Of a stretch of DNA of 7,358 nt, positions 1 through 5,848 are shown in pieces. The position numbers were made by a program, and so were the translations under genes. The notes below the pieces were generated by a model. It was given only the letters and a program-made list of their open reading frames with translations. It was not told where the DNA came from and searched no databases. Origin of the DNA: JBBQTU01 sp038213005 (GTDB lineage: Bacteria > Planctomycetota > Phycisphaerae > Tepidisphaerales > Tepidisphaeraceae). Position 1 is the first letter of the stretch. The number at the start of each line of letters is the position of its first letter. The stretch is taken from NCBI GenBank assembly GCA_038213005.1, contig JBBQTU010000214.1:1-7358 (forward strand). Direction: 5' to 3'.

Positions 1-166
1 TCCTGCCGAAGGCAATAGCTGTTCACTCGGCCTATCGTCCGGCTGCGAATCCATGAACTGAGCAACCGTATGCGCTAATGCGCGCACGTACGGATCTGCG
101 GGAGCCCCGGCTGAGTAATCGGCCGGGGCCACCCGGACGCCCTCTCGCCCTCCGCATCGGCTCAGC
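1..166. other. Left-edge stretch with no supportable gene
   Basis: I see no convincing coding sequence here. One + frame is open from base 2 to a TGA at 59-61 and could be the last ~19 codons of a gene lying to the left, but the peptide has nothing recognisable and the piece is too short to judge. Short palindromes occur at 72-83 (GCGC TAAT GCGC) and 87-92 (CGTACG). The first gene of the window has its own promoter at 167-196. Confidence 0.4.
104..129. terminator. GC-rich hairpin, possible end of an upstream transcript
   Basis: GCCCCGGC (104-111) pairs perfectly with GCCGGGGC (122-129) around a 10-base loop. No T-run follows on either strand, so it is not a canonical intrinsic terminator. 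Its place just before the -10/-35 pair at 167-196 suits either the end of an upstream transcript or an insulating structure. Confidence 0.35.
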
Positions 167-196
167 CTGCCACTTCCGGACGCTTCTCGCTATAAT
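167..196 (+). promoter_or_regulatory. Sigma70-type promoter of the SDR gene
   Basis: A perfect -10 hexamer TATAAT lies at 191-196. Eighteen bases upstream, CTGCCA (167-172) matches four of six positions of the TTGACA -35 consensus. Transcription would begin near 203, leaving a leader of about 78 nt before the ATG at 281. This is the best promoter match in the window. It is read by eye and not experimentally supported. Confidence 0.6.
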
Positions 197-280
197 CTGC
201 CCCTTTGAACCCGGCGCCGGTTTCACCCGGCGGCCGCCGCCGACACAGGGTTGTCCATTACGGATCGTCCAGAAGGAATC

Positions 281-1258
281 ATGAGCTCGCCGTTTTCATT
301 GAAGATCGAAGAGGCGTTTGCCGTCAAAGGTAAGGTCGTCATCGTCACCGGCGCGGCCGGCATCATCGGCCACGGAATCGCCGAGGCTTTTGCCGTCAAC
401 GGTGCCAGCGTCGTCTGTTCCGACCGTTCCGGCACCCGGCTGCAGGCCGTCGTCCAGCGATTGCGTGACCTGGGCGCCCAGGCCCTGGCCGTGCCTGCCG
501 ACTTCGGCAAGCCCGCGGAACTGTGCAACCTCGTCGACACCGCCGTCCAGCAGTACGGCGGTGTCGATTTTCTGATCAACTGCGGCGGCATCCCTGCTTC
601 CGGCCCCATGGCTAACGAAACCGCTGAGGATTTTGACAAGCTGTACCACGCCAACGTCCGAAGCATCTGGCTGCTCTCCAGGCATGCCGTCGCCCCCATG
701 GCCGCCCGCGGCGGTGGATCGATCGTCAACATCGCGTCCGTTAACGGCCACCGGGCCCTGTTCATCTGCTCGCTCTATGCCGGCACGAAAGCCGCAGTCC
801 TCGCCACCACGCGGGAGATGGCCGTCGAACTCGCTCCCCAGAACATCCGCGTCAACAGCATCTCGCCGGGCTCGATTTCTGACTCAAGATGGCGTTTTCA
901 GGGCCTGCTGGAACAGCTCAATGAGCCGTTCCGCTCCCAGATTGCCCAGGAATTTGCACACCTGCCGAGCGAGCCGATGACCACGCACGCCCAGCCGCTC
1001 GCCATTCCTGGATCGAAATTCGACATCGCCATGGCGTGCCTCTATCTGTGTGCCCCGGCCGCCCGGTTCGTTACCGGTGCTGACCTGATCGTCGACGGCG
1101 GTAAGCTCAACGAACTGCCGCACGGTGACTTCCGCCCGCCTCAGAAACCATCGCCATGGATGGCACTGCGGCCCAGGTTGCAGCAACTGCCCGATGCCGC
1201 ATGGGCCTCGGAGCGACCACGCTGGTCGCGAGCGACCAAGCCGCAGCCCGCCACCTGA
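281..1258 (+). CDS. Short-chain dehydrogenase/reductase (SDR) family oxidoreductase
   Basis: This is a classical SDR of 325 aa, a cytoplasmic NAD(P)-dependent oxidoreductase of unknown substrate. Visible family features are the nucleotide-binding TGAAGIIG at residues 23-30, where the usual second Gly is Ile, an Asp (D48) at the end of strand beta-2 that favours NAD over NADP, and the NCGG strand (N100). The tetrad is complete: N125, S153, Y166 and K170 (YAGTK). The C-terminal VTGADLIVDGG motif is also present. The ATG at 281 is chosen because AGAAGGA lies just upstream (271-277), although its spacing is short. A TTG at 251 in the same frame would add 10 residues before the fold and is less likely. 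The last ~45 residues, after VDGGKLNE, are Pro/Arg/Trp-rich and extend past the usual ~250-270 aa of the family. They may be a lineage-specific tail or read-through of an older stop. A promoter lies at 167-196 and a hairpin follows at 1298-1333, so the gene is probably monocistronic. Confidence 0.9.
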   Translation: MSSPFSLKIEEAFAVKGKVVIVTGAAGIIGHGIAEAFAVNGASVVCSDRSGTRLQAVVQRLRDLGAQALAVPADFGKPAELCNLVDTAVQQYGGVDFLINCGGIPASGPMANETAEDFDKLYHANVRSIWLLSRHAVAPMAARGGGSIVNIASVNGHRALFICSLYAGTKAAVLATTREMAVELAPQNIRVNSISPGSISDSRWRFQGLLEQLNEPFRSQIAQEFAHLPSEPMTTHAQPLAIPGSKFDIAMACLYLCAPAARFVTGADLIVDGGKLNELPHGDFRPPQKPSPWMALRPRLQQLPDAAWASERPRWSRATKPQPAT

Positions 1259-1297
1259 CCGATTGGCCTTATCGGGGGCTGAGACGCTACGATAAAA

Positions 1298-1333
1298 CCA
1301 AAGCGAGTCTGGCTTCCGTGGCCATCGCTTTGG
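1298..1333 (+). terminator. Strong hairpin between the SDR and thioredoxin-like genes
   Basis: CCAAAGCGA (1298-1306) pairs perfectly with TCGCTTTGG (1325-1333). Inside, TGGC (1310-1313) pairs with GCCA (1321-1324) around a 7-base loop, leaving a 3-base bulge on the left. No T-run follows, so termination is likely but not certain. The stem ends only 8 bases before the GGAG Shine-Dalgarno of the next gene (1342-1345), so it could also influence translation or elongation into that gene. Confidence 0.5.
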
Positions 1334-1341
1334 CTTAACCC

Positions 1342-1345
1342 GGAG
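1342..1345 (+). promoter_or_regulatory. Shine-Dalgarno that selects the third of three tandem ATGs
   Basis: GGAG at 1342-1345 is followed directly by ATG ATG ATG (1346, 1349, 1352). The first ATG touches the Shine-Dalgarno and the second is 3 bases away. Only the ATG at 1352 has a workable 6-base spacing, so it is taken as the start. Confidence 0.6.
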
Positions 1346-1351
1346 ATGATG

Positions 1352-2689
1352 ATGAGACAGTCCGCATTAGTCAGGGCGTGGATCGGTATCGCGAGTATCG
1401 CCTTGCTCGCCTCTCTCGCCAGCGCCCAGACCACCGCCGCCACGACTACCGCCACGACCACTGCCACCACGATGCCCGCCGATGCCGTGAAGCTTGGTGA
1501 GCAGGTGACCGATGCCTATGGCCAACTCAAGTCGCTGGTGCTCTCAGGCACGATCAGCGCCAACATCGACATCGCCGGCCAGCAGAACAAGCAGAGCCAG
1601 TCGTTTAAGGCCAGCTACGCCGCGCCAGGCAAATATCGCCACGCCCTCGGCGCTGATTTTCTCCTGGGCTCAACCGGCTCGAAGATCTACGCCTATGACA
1701 GCAAGGACAAGACCTACGTCCAGGTCGACGCCCCCGCAAAACGCGGCCCGCTCAGCCAGTTCTCCATCCCGGTCCCGCGCATCCTGGATATGCAAAACCC
1801 GTCTCTGCTGCTGGCGATTGCCGATAACACGTTTGCTGACCTGCTCGATGGCGCCAAGGACATCCATATCGCCCGGCAGCAGGCCCCCGATGCCATTGCC
1901 GATACGACTGCCGACAAGACTCGCCCGCGATGGGGAATGGCTGGCCCTGTCGGCCGCGATACCAATGCCGATACGACTGCCGACAAGACCCCCGGCGACC
2001 GGCTGACCTTCACCGCCAGCGATGGCCGAGCCATCGCCTTCCTGTTCGATGCCAAGACGCACCTGCTGCGTCAGGCCCGGTATGACCTTGCCGCGGTCTT
2101 CATTGAACGCGGCGCCCCGGATGTGAAGTCTGCCGTCGTGATGATCGACTATGCCGAAGTGGCGTCCGATGCTCCGGTCGACGATGCGCAGTTCGCCTGG
2201 GCCGTTCCCGAAGGCGCGCGCGAGCAGGCGATGGGCCGGCCGATGACCGAGACCAGCGCCCTGGAAGGCCAGCCCGCTCCCGATTTCAAGCTCAAAGGCC
2301 TTGATGGCAAGGAGATACAGTTGGCGTCGCTGAAGAATCAGGTGATCGTCCTGGACTTCTGGGCCACATGGTGCCCGCCCTGCGTGGCGTCGCTGCCGGA
2401 TCTCAATGCCCTCTATGAACAGCGAAAGGCCAAGGGCCTGCAGGCCTTTGCCATCAACCTGCGCGAGGAACTTGCGGATGTGAAGGCGTTTGTCGCCGAG
2501 AAAAAGCTGACGATTCCCGTGCTGCTCGATCCCGACGGCGCCGTCGGCGACGCCTACGGTGCCCAGGCGATCCCCCAGACGGTGGTCATCGGGAAAGACG
2601 GCAAGGTGAAAAAGGTCTTCGTCGGCATCCCCCCGGGCGGCGAGGCCGACATCGCCCGCGCCGTGGACGCTGCCATGGGGGGCAAGTGA
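1352..2689 (+). CDS. Secreted LolA/DUF2092-like plus TlpA-type thioredoxin-domain protein
   Basis: This 445-aa exported protein has two domains. Residues 1-25 form a Sec signal peptide (Arg near the N-terminus, hydrophobic core, ASA|Q cleavage site), followed by a Thr/Ala-rich linker to about residue 40. Residues ~45-285 resemble the LolA/DUF2092-type beta-rich domain found in front of redoxin domains, with KYRHALGAD, IYAYDSKDKTYVQVD and FLFDAKTHLLRQARYD strands. Residues ~305-445 are a TlpA/ResA-type thioredoxin fold with APDFKLKGLDGKEI, the redox motif WCPPC (C341, C344) and the cis-proline loop AIPQT (P408). The likely role is thiol-disulfide exchange in the periplasm, with the first domain perhaps binding a lipid or hydrophobic ligand; the partner is unknown. 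Residues ~183-212 carry a 23-residue-spaced repeat of ADTTADKT, listed separately. The start is set by the GGAG at 1342. A 42-codon ORF follows the stop in the same frame. Confidence 0.85.
   Translation: MRQSALVRAWIGIASIALLASLASAQTTAATTTATTTATTMPADAVKLGEQVTDAYGQLKSLVLSGTISANIDIAGQQNKQSQSFKASYAAPGKYRHALGADFLLGSTGSKIYAYDSKDKTYVQVDAPAKRGPLSQFSIPVPRILDMQNPSLLLAIADNTFADLLDGAKDIHIARQQAPDAIADTTADKTRPRWGMAGPVGRDTNADTTADKTPGDRLTFTASDGRAIAFLFDAKTHLLRQARYDLAAVFIERGAPDVKSAVVMIDYAEVASDAPVDDAQFAWAVPEGAREQAMGRPMTETSALEGQPAPDFKLKGLDGKEIQLASLKNQVIVLDFWATWCPPCVASLPDLNALYEQRKAKGLQAFAINLREELADVKAFVAEKKLTIPVLLDPDGAVGDAYGAQAIPQTVVIGKDGKVKKVFVGIPPGGEADIARAVDAAMGGK
1897..1989 (+). repeat. In-frame 24-bp direct repeat inside the thioredoxin-like gene
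   Basis: The 24 bases at 1897-1920 recur exactly at 1966-1989, an offset of 69 bp or 23 codons, so the frame is kept. Both copies encode ADTTADKT, preceded by DAI in the first and DTN in the second. The 45 bp between them encode RPRWGMAGPVGRDTN, which has no other copy in the window. The unit lies in a polar loop between two strands of the N-terminal domain. Deleting one copy plus the spacer would join ADTTADKT to PGDRLTFT cleanly, so this looks like a recent in-frame insertion or slippage product. Confidence 0.85.
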
Positions 2690-2719
2690 TCGCCAGTCGC
2701 GCGACAAGGAGGCAGGGAG

Positions 2720-2848
2720 ATGCACAGTCCCCGATCGCCTGTTTACCCGCCAAATGGAAGACCGAAAAGGCTGCCAAGAGGCGACCGACAAGAAGCATCT
2801 CTGGGACGCTCTAAAACGTCCCGACTTCTGTCCCCAATTATGTTTTAG
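2720..2848 (+). CDS. Possible small basic protein, 42 aa, function unknown
   Basis: An ATG at 2720 sits 7 bases after a perfect AAGGAGG Shine-Dalgarno (2706-2712), the best ribosome binding site in the window, and opens a 42-codon frame ending in TAG. The peptide begins MHSPRSPVYPPNGRPKRL and is rich in Arg, Lys, Pro and Ser, with no signal peptide or membrane segment. It lies 30 bases downstream of the thioredoxin-like gene and in the same frame, so read-through of that gene's TGA would also translate it. The hairpin at 2803-2822 lies inside the frame. I recognise no family. The 3' part could equally be a fragment of a repeat or a transposon end, so coding is plausible only because of the ribosome binding site. 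Confidence 0.3.
   Translation: MHSPRSPVYPPNGRPKRLPRGDRQEASLGRSKTSRLLSPIMF
2803..2822 (+). terminator. Hairpin downstream of the thioredoxin-like gene
   Basis: GGGACG (2803-2808) pairs with CGTCCC (2817-2822) around an 8-base loop. Outer bases AGAAG (2791-2795) and CTTCT (2825-2829) can extend the stem across an asymmetric internal loop. No U-tract follows directly, although an AT-rich patch begins about 13 bases on. It may end the upstream transcript or be part of a degenerate repeat. Confidence 0.35.
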
Positions 2849-3000
2849 ACATCACTTGTAGCGCTGTTCATTTAGGGTGCGAGATGTGCCGACTGGCTTC
2901 AAATCCCCTCTCATGCATTGACGTGAGATGTTCATAGCACATGTCCTTGCCGGCAGCGCGGTTGACATCCGTCTGCCCTCTTCATCCAATTGCGGCCCTG

Positions 3001-3618
3001 ATGCAGAATCTGAGTGGCAAATTCATCGTCCTGGACGGCCCGGAGGGGTGCGGCAAGAGCACGCAGCTTCGCCTGCTCGCTGACCAGGTCCAGAAGGCCG
3101 CGGTCGCCGTCGTCGCGGTGCGTGATCCCGGCACCACCCGCATTGGCGAGCAGATTCGCCAGATTCTCCTGAACCCCGACCACGTCGACATGGGCATGCG
3201 CTGCGAGATGATGCTCTACATGGCCGCCCGGGCGCAGATGATGCGGCAGATCATTCGGCCGGCGCTGGATGCCGGCACGTGCGTCCTGTGCGATCGTTTC
3301 GTCTCCAGCACACTGGCGTACCAGCTTGGCGGCGAAGGGCTGAGCTTTGACGAGATTCGCCGGACGGCCGACATCGCCATCGGCGGGCGCTGGCCCGACC
3401 TGACGATCATCCTGGACATCGCCCCGGACAAAAGCTTCCTTCGCGTCCAGCGGGAGAAGGATCGCATCGAGCAGCGGCCGCTGGCGTATCACCAGCAGGT
3501 CCACGCCAACTATCTCGCCCAGGCCAAGGCCGATCCGTCCCGATACCGCGTGGTGAACGCCGACCAGTCGGTCGAGCGCGTCCAGGCAGACATTCTCGCA
3601 GCGCTCGCCGCCCTGTGA
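3001..3618 (+). CDS. tmk: Thymidylate kinase (dTMP kinase)
   Basis: This enzyme phosphorylates dTMP to dTDP with ATP, an essential cytoplasmic step of dTTP synthesis. With the start at 3001 it is 205 aa, typical for the family. Motifs in order are the P-loop GPEGCGKST (residues 13-21, K19); RDPGTT (41-46) in place of the usual REPGGT; the DR(Y/F) motif D98-R99-F100 followed by SSTLAYQ; and an Arg-rich LID, REKDRIEQR (151-159). The P-loop lacks a basic residue and the LID carries the arginines, the arrangement of type II (E. coli-like) enzymes. An ATG at 2941 in the same frame would add 20 residues, MSLPAARLTSVCPLHPIAAL, which do not look like part of the fold. Neither start has a convincing Shine-Dalgarno; 3001 is preferred because the first beta-strand begins there as in homologues. 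The gene converges with hemB and has no operon partner in the window. Confidence 0.93.
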   Translation: MQNLSGKFIVLDGPEGCGKSTQLRLLADQVQKAAVAVVAVRDPGTTRIGEQIRQILLNPDHVDMGMRCEMMLYMAARAQMMRQIIRPALDAGTCVLCDRFVSSTLAYQLGGEGLSFDEIRRTADIAIGGRWPDLTIILDIAPDKSFLRVQREKDRIEQRPLAYHQQVHANYLAQAKADPSRYRVVNADQSVERVQADILAALAAL

Positions 3619-3679
3619 TACGGATCAAGGTGAACCCGACGCGTCCTCGCAAGTAGTGCGTGGCGTCCTCGCCCGCACA

Positions 3680-3694
3680 GGCGCATCCCGCGCC
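3680..3694. terminator. Small hairpin in the tmk-hemB convergent gap
   Basis: GGCGC (3680-3684) pairs with GCGCC (3690-3694) around a 5-base loop, roughly midway in the 151-base gap between the convergent tmk and hemB genes. It could serve both directions, but no T-run follows on either strand. A second, weaker pairing, TGTCCA (3736-3741) with TGGACA (3758-3763), lies just past the hemB stop. The 10-mer GCGTCCTCGC also occurs twice nearby, at 3641-3650 and 3663-3672. Confidence 0.25.
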
Positions 3695-3769
3695 CTCGGC
3701 GTCGGCTGCCCCACGACTGGTGGAACCCTGAACTCTGTCCAAGACCTCGCACCTATCTGGACACACCCA

Positions 3770-4765
3770 CTATTTCGGCAGCAGCCTGGCCAGCCGGTCC
3801 GCGTAATACGTGATGATCAGGTCGGCCCCGGCGCGTTTGATCGACTGCAGCGACTCGAGTACCACCCGGTCGTGGTCGATCCAGCCGTTGGCGGCGGCGG
3901 CTTCGATCATGGCATATTCGCCGCTCACCTGATAGGCCGCCAGCGGGACGTTCACCTGCTCGCGCACGGCGCGGATGATGTCCAGATAAGGGCCGGCCGG
4001 CTTCACCATCACCATATCCGCGCCCTGCTCGACGTCCCCCATCGCTTCGATCAACGCCTCGCGGGCATCACGGGCCGGGTCCATCTGATAGGAGCGGCGA
4101 TCGCCGAACGCCGGAGCAGAGTCGGCCGCATCCCGGAACGGGCCATAGAACGCGCTGGCGTATTTCACCGAGTAGGCCAGGATGGAAACATCGACGAAGC
4201 CGGCTTCGTCCAGGCCTTTGCGCAGGGCGCGGACCGTGCCATCCATCATGCCGCTGGGGGCGATGACATCCGCCCCGGCCTTGGCGTGGCTGATCGCCTG
4301 CCAGACCAGCCGCTGCACGGTGGGATCGTTCTGCACGGTGGATTTGTCGGCCGTCATGATCCCGCAATGCCCGTGGCTGGTGTATTCGCAGAAACACAGG
4401 TCGGTGATCGCGAGCATCGGCAGCTCGCGCCGGCGGATCTCGCGGAGCAGGCGGCAGACGACGTTGTTCTCATCCAGCGCGGGTGAGCCCTTGTCGTCCT
4501 TGGTCTCAGAATCGACCACGCCAAAGAGCAGGCAGGCCTTGAAGCCTTCGCCGGCCAGACGGGCGAGTGAGTCGGCGGCGGTGTCCACCGACAGTTGGCT
4601 GACCCCAGGCATGGAGGCGACGGGTTTACTCACGCCTTCGCCCTCGCAAACGAACACAGGCACGATGATGTCGCTGCGGCGGAGGCTCACCGACTGCAGC
4701 ATCTGGCGCAGTTGCCCGTGAAGCCGCAGACGCCTGGGACGATGGGGGAGGCTCAGGTTGTCCAT
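3770..4765 (-). CDS. hemB: Delta-aminolevulinic acid dehydratase (porphobilinogen synthase)
   Basis: This enzyme condenses two 5-aminolevulinate molecules to porphobilinogen, the second common step of tetrapyrrole and heme synthesis, in the cytoplasm as a homo-oligomer. The 331-aa product is full length. It has the zinc-site motif DLCFCEYTSHGHCG with C124, C126 and C134, marking it as a Zn-type rather than Asp-rich Mg-type enzyme. The two Schiff-base lysines are K201 (SVKYAS) and K255 (MVMVKPAGPY), and other family blocks include RRLR near the N-terminus, APSGMMDG and YQVSGEY. The frame stays open upstream to 4987, but those 74 codons cover low-complexity repeats and do not resemble HemB; the family start MDNLSLPHRPRRLR fits 4765. 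No Shine-Dalgarno precedes this ATG, and a -10-like TATACT lies 6 bases upstream, which suggests a leaderless transcript. No other heme genes are in the window. Confidence 0.95.
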   Translation of the reverse strand: MDNLSLPHRPRRLRLHGQLRQMLQSVSLRRSDIIVPVFVCEGEGVSKPVASMPGVSQLSVDTAADSLARLAGEGFKACLLFGVVDSETKDDKGSPALDENNVVCRLLREIRRRELPMLAITDLCFCEYTSHGHCGIMTADKSTVQNDPTVQRLVWQAISHAKAGADVIAPSGMMDGTVRALRKGLDEAGFVDVSILAYSVKYASAFYGPFRDAADSAPAFGDRRSYQMDPARDAREALIEAMGDVEQGADMVMVKPAGPYLDIIRAVREQVNVPLAAYQVSGEYAMIEAAAANGWIDHDRVVLESLQSIKRAGADLIITYYADRLARLLPK

Positions 4766-4771
4766 GACGGA

Positions 4772-4777
4772 AGTATA
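4772..4777 (-). promoter_or_regulatory. Candidate -10 element of hemB (leaderless mRNA)
   Basis: On the minus strand TATACT is followed by TCCGTC and then the hemB ATG, so transcription would begin at or next to the A of the start codon. No good -35 hexamer is found 16-18 bases upstream, and there is no extended -10 TG. The match (5 of 6) together with the missing Shine-Dalgarno is what supports it. Confidence 0.4.
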
Positions 4778-4824
4778 CCCCAAAGCAGGGGGCGAGCCTC
4801 GCACGTAAGCGGAGGTGCCCATAG

Positions 4825-4872
4825 GCAGCGACGCAGCGACGAAGGGACGAAGGGGCAGAGGGACGAAGTGAT
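4825..4872. repeat. Degenerate 8-bp tandem repeat, six units
   Basis: Read in steps of eight, the sequence is GCAGCGAC twice, then GAAGGGAC, GAAGGGGC, AGAGGGAC and GAAGTGAT, giving a consensus near GAAGGGAC. It is purine-rich on the + strand. It lies upstream of hemB, about 48 bases beyond the candidate -10. Eight is not a multiple of three and there is no conserved reading frame, so a coding role is unlikely. Replication slippage is the simplest origin. Confidence 0.8.
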
Positions 4873-4953
4873 CCACCACAGCGGGTAACTGTGCGACCAA
4901 GAGGGCAGACGCGCAGATTTTCGAGGGAGGGGGTGGGGCATAAGCGTTAGGGC

Positions 4954-4983
4954 GACAATACAACGGGGGACAATACAACGGGG
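4954..4983. repeat. Perfect 15-bp tandem duplication
   Basis: GACAATACAACGGGG occurs at 4954-4968 and again immediately at 4969-4983. The following bases, ACATCCC, start like a third unit and then diverge. It lies between the 3' end of the lipocalin gene and the hemB upstream region. It is unrelated in sequence to the 8-bp repeat 80 bases away. Confidence 0.85.
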
Positions 4984-5053
4984 ACATCCCAAGTTTGCAA
5001 AGGCAGCGGAGCCGCGTCAGGGTGGGTATACAAATGCCTCTCTGCTTTTCAGA

Positions 5054-5617
5054 CTATTTGTGTGCGTTGCTCGTTAGATTCTCCTGGCGATCGTGAGTGA
5101 CCCGGATCAGTTGATCGGTCGCAAAGCCTGCCGTGCGCGCTTGATCAACGAGGCGTTCAAAAACCTTATCATCCATTTGCGGGGATCTGCAAAGGATCCA
5201 GAGATAGCCACGGGTGGGTCCTGCAACCATGGCATATTGATAGCCGTCCTGGTCCAAGGCGATGATGTGATAGCCGGCGTAGAAAGGCCCGAAGAAAGAG
5301 ACTTTCAGACTACCGCGGGTGGGCGGGCCAGGGAGTCGGGCCTTACCGATGGCGATTTCAGGTTCGGCCTGGCCGGGCTTGAAACCGCGATTGGTCACGC
5401 GCACAACGCCCGGTTCTATTAGCTCATAATCAGCCGTAACGCCGATCAAGCCTCGTTCAAAACTGTGGTCCAGCCGAGCGATTTCGTACCATCGTCCCAA
5501 ATAACGTCCCAGATCGAATCCCTCTACCGGCACCAGACCTTTAGGGACACCTGTCGCGCAGCCTGTCAGCACAAGGGCCAGAATCAAACTCCCTGCAATG
5601 ATAAGCATACGTTTCAT
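5054..5617 (-). CDS. Lipocalin family lipoprotein (Blc-like)
   Basis: This 187-aa protein is a bacterial lipocalin of the Blc type, a small beta-barrel anchored to the envelope by a lipid and thought to bind fatty acids or lysophospholipids. Residues 1-19 form a lipoprotein signal peptide (MKRMLIIAGSLILALVLTG) and the lipobox LTGC puts the lipidated cysteine at 20. The lipocalin signature GRWYEIAR has its GxW at residues 41-43. The C-terminal block AGPTRGYLWILCRSP matches the Blc-type conserved motif, and the length fits the family. The ATG at 5617 is chosen because it begins the signal peptide; the frame is open to 5746, but that part covers repeat sequence. Only a weak AGGGA precedes the start, at long spacing. 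A small hairpin, TCTG/CAGA (5041-5053), lies just past the stop. The gene stands alone, with repeat-rich DNA on both sides. The specific symbol blc is not claimed. Confidence 0.92.
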   Translation of the reverse strand: MKRMLIIAGSLILALVLTGCATGVPKGLVPVEGFDLGRYLGRWYEIARLDHSFERGLIGVTADYELIEPGVVRVTNRGFKPGQAEPEIAIGKARLPGPPTRGSLKVSFFGPFYAGYHIIALDQDGYQYAMVAGPTRGYLWILCRSPQMDDKVFERLVDQARTAGFATDQLIRVTHDRQENLTSNAHK

Positions 5618-5651
5618 TGTTTTGACTTTCCCTGTGTTGAGGTCACTTGCC

Positions 5652-5687
5652 CTGGGCCGAGCGTGCTCATTTTTCCGCGCAACCCAG
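5652..5687. repeat. Imperfect hairpin near the lipocalin start
   Basis: CTGGG (5652-5656) pairs with CCCAG (5683-5687), and the tight palindrome GAGC GT GCTC (5659-5668) lies inside. The arrangement resembles a decayed copy of the CCCAGGG/CCCTGGG hairpin at 5872-5906. It lies 35-70 bases upstream of the lipocalin ATG. Confidence 0.4.
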
Positions 5688-5695
5688 AAATCCAG

Positions 5696-5794
5696 CCCCA
5701 TTGAGCAGCAGCGCACCCGTGGCACATGCGCCCTCGCTTGTAGCAATTGCCGCCTCGCGACAGCGAGTCCTTACTCCGCTGCTGCTCAACGGGG
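5696..5794. repeat. 99-bp element with 18-bp inverted terminal arms
   Basis: The arm CCCCATTGAGCAGCAGCG (5696-5713) is the reverse complement of 5777-5794 at 17 of 18 positions; the only mismatch is A5700 against C5790. The interior contains a further perfect hairpin, CTCGC (5754-5758) with GCGAG (5763-5767), and a GACA loop. No target-site duplication is visible at the edges. It could be a MITE-like or REP-like unit or one long stem of a structured RNA. Confidence 0.75.
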
Positions 5795-5848
5795 CGGCCG
5801 ATCTCCACATTGCCAGGCCGCCCGGAAAAACGGACACGCGATTTCTTA

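Larger units (their letters stand above)
2690..3000. other. Intergenic stretch between the thioredoxin-like gene and tmk
   Basis: These 311 bases hold one possible short ORF (2720-2848) and a hairpin (2803-2822), each listed separately. The part from 2849 to 3000 is less GC-rich than the flanking genes. It contains TTGACG (2918-2923), but no -10 hexamer at usable spacing, so I cannot assign a tmk promoter. Bases 2941-3000 are open in frame with tmk and would be coding if its upstream ATG were used. Confidence 0.5.

Noticed and set aside
223..765. 180-codon open frame on the minus strand
   Set aside because: It is a shadow of the SDR gene on the opposite strand and has no family features.
1670..2791. 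373-codon open frame on the minus strand
   Set aside because: It lies antisense to the thioredoxin-like gene, whose signal peptide and CPPC motif are clear. The antisense product has no recognisable domain. Long antisense frames are expected in high-GC coding DNA.
2941..3000. 20-codon N-terminal extension of tmk
   Set aside because: The added residues are unlike thymidylate kinases and have no convincing ribosome binding site. The first beta-strand follows the ATG at 3001. This choice is moderately uncertain.
3656..4486. 276-codon open frame on the plus strand
   Set aside because: It is antisense to hemB, which carries all active-site motifs. The product shows no domain or ribosome binding site.
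4825..4983. Possible CRISPR array
   Set aside because: The units are 8 and 15 bp, tandem and without unique spacers, and there are no cas genes.
4766..4987. 74-codon N-terminal extension of hemB
   Set aside because: It covers the tandem repeats and gives low-complexity sequence unlike HemB. The family-like start is at 4765.
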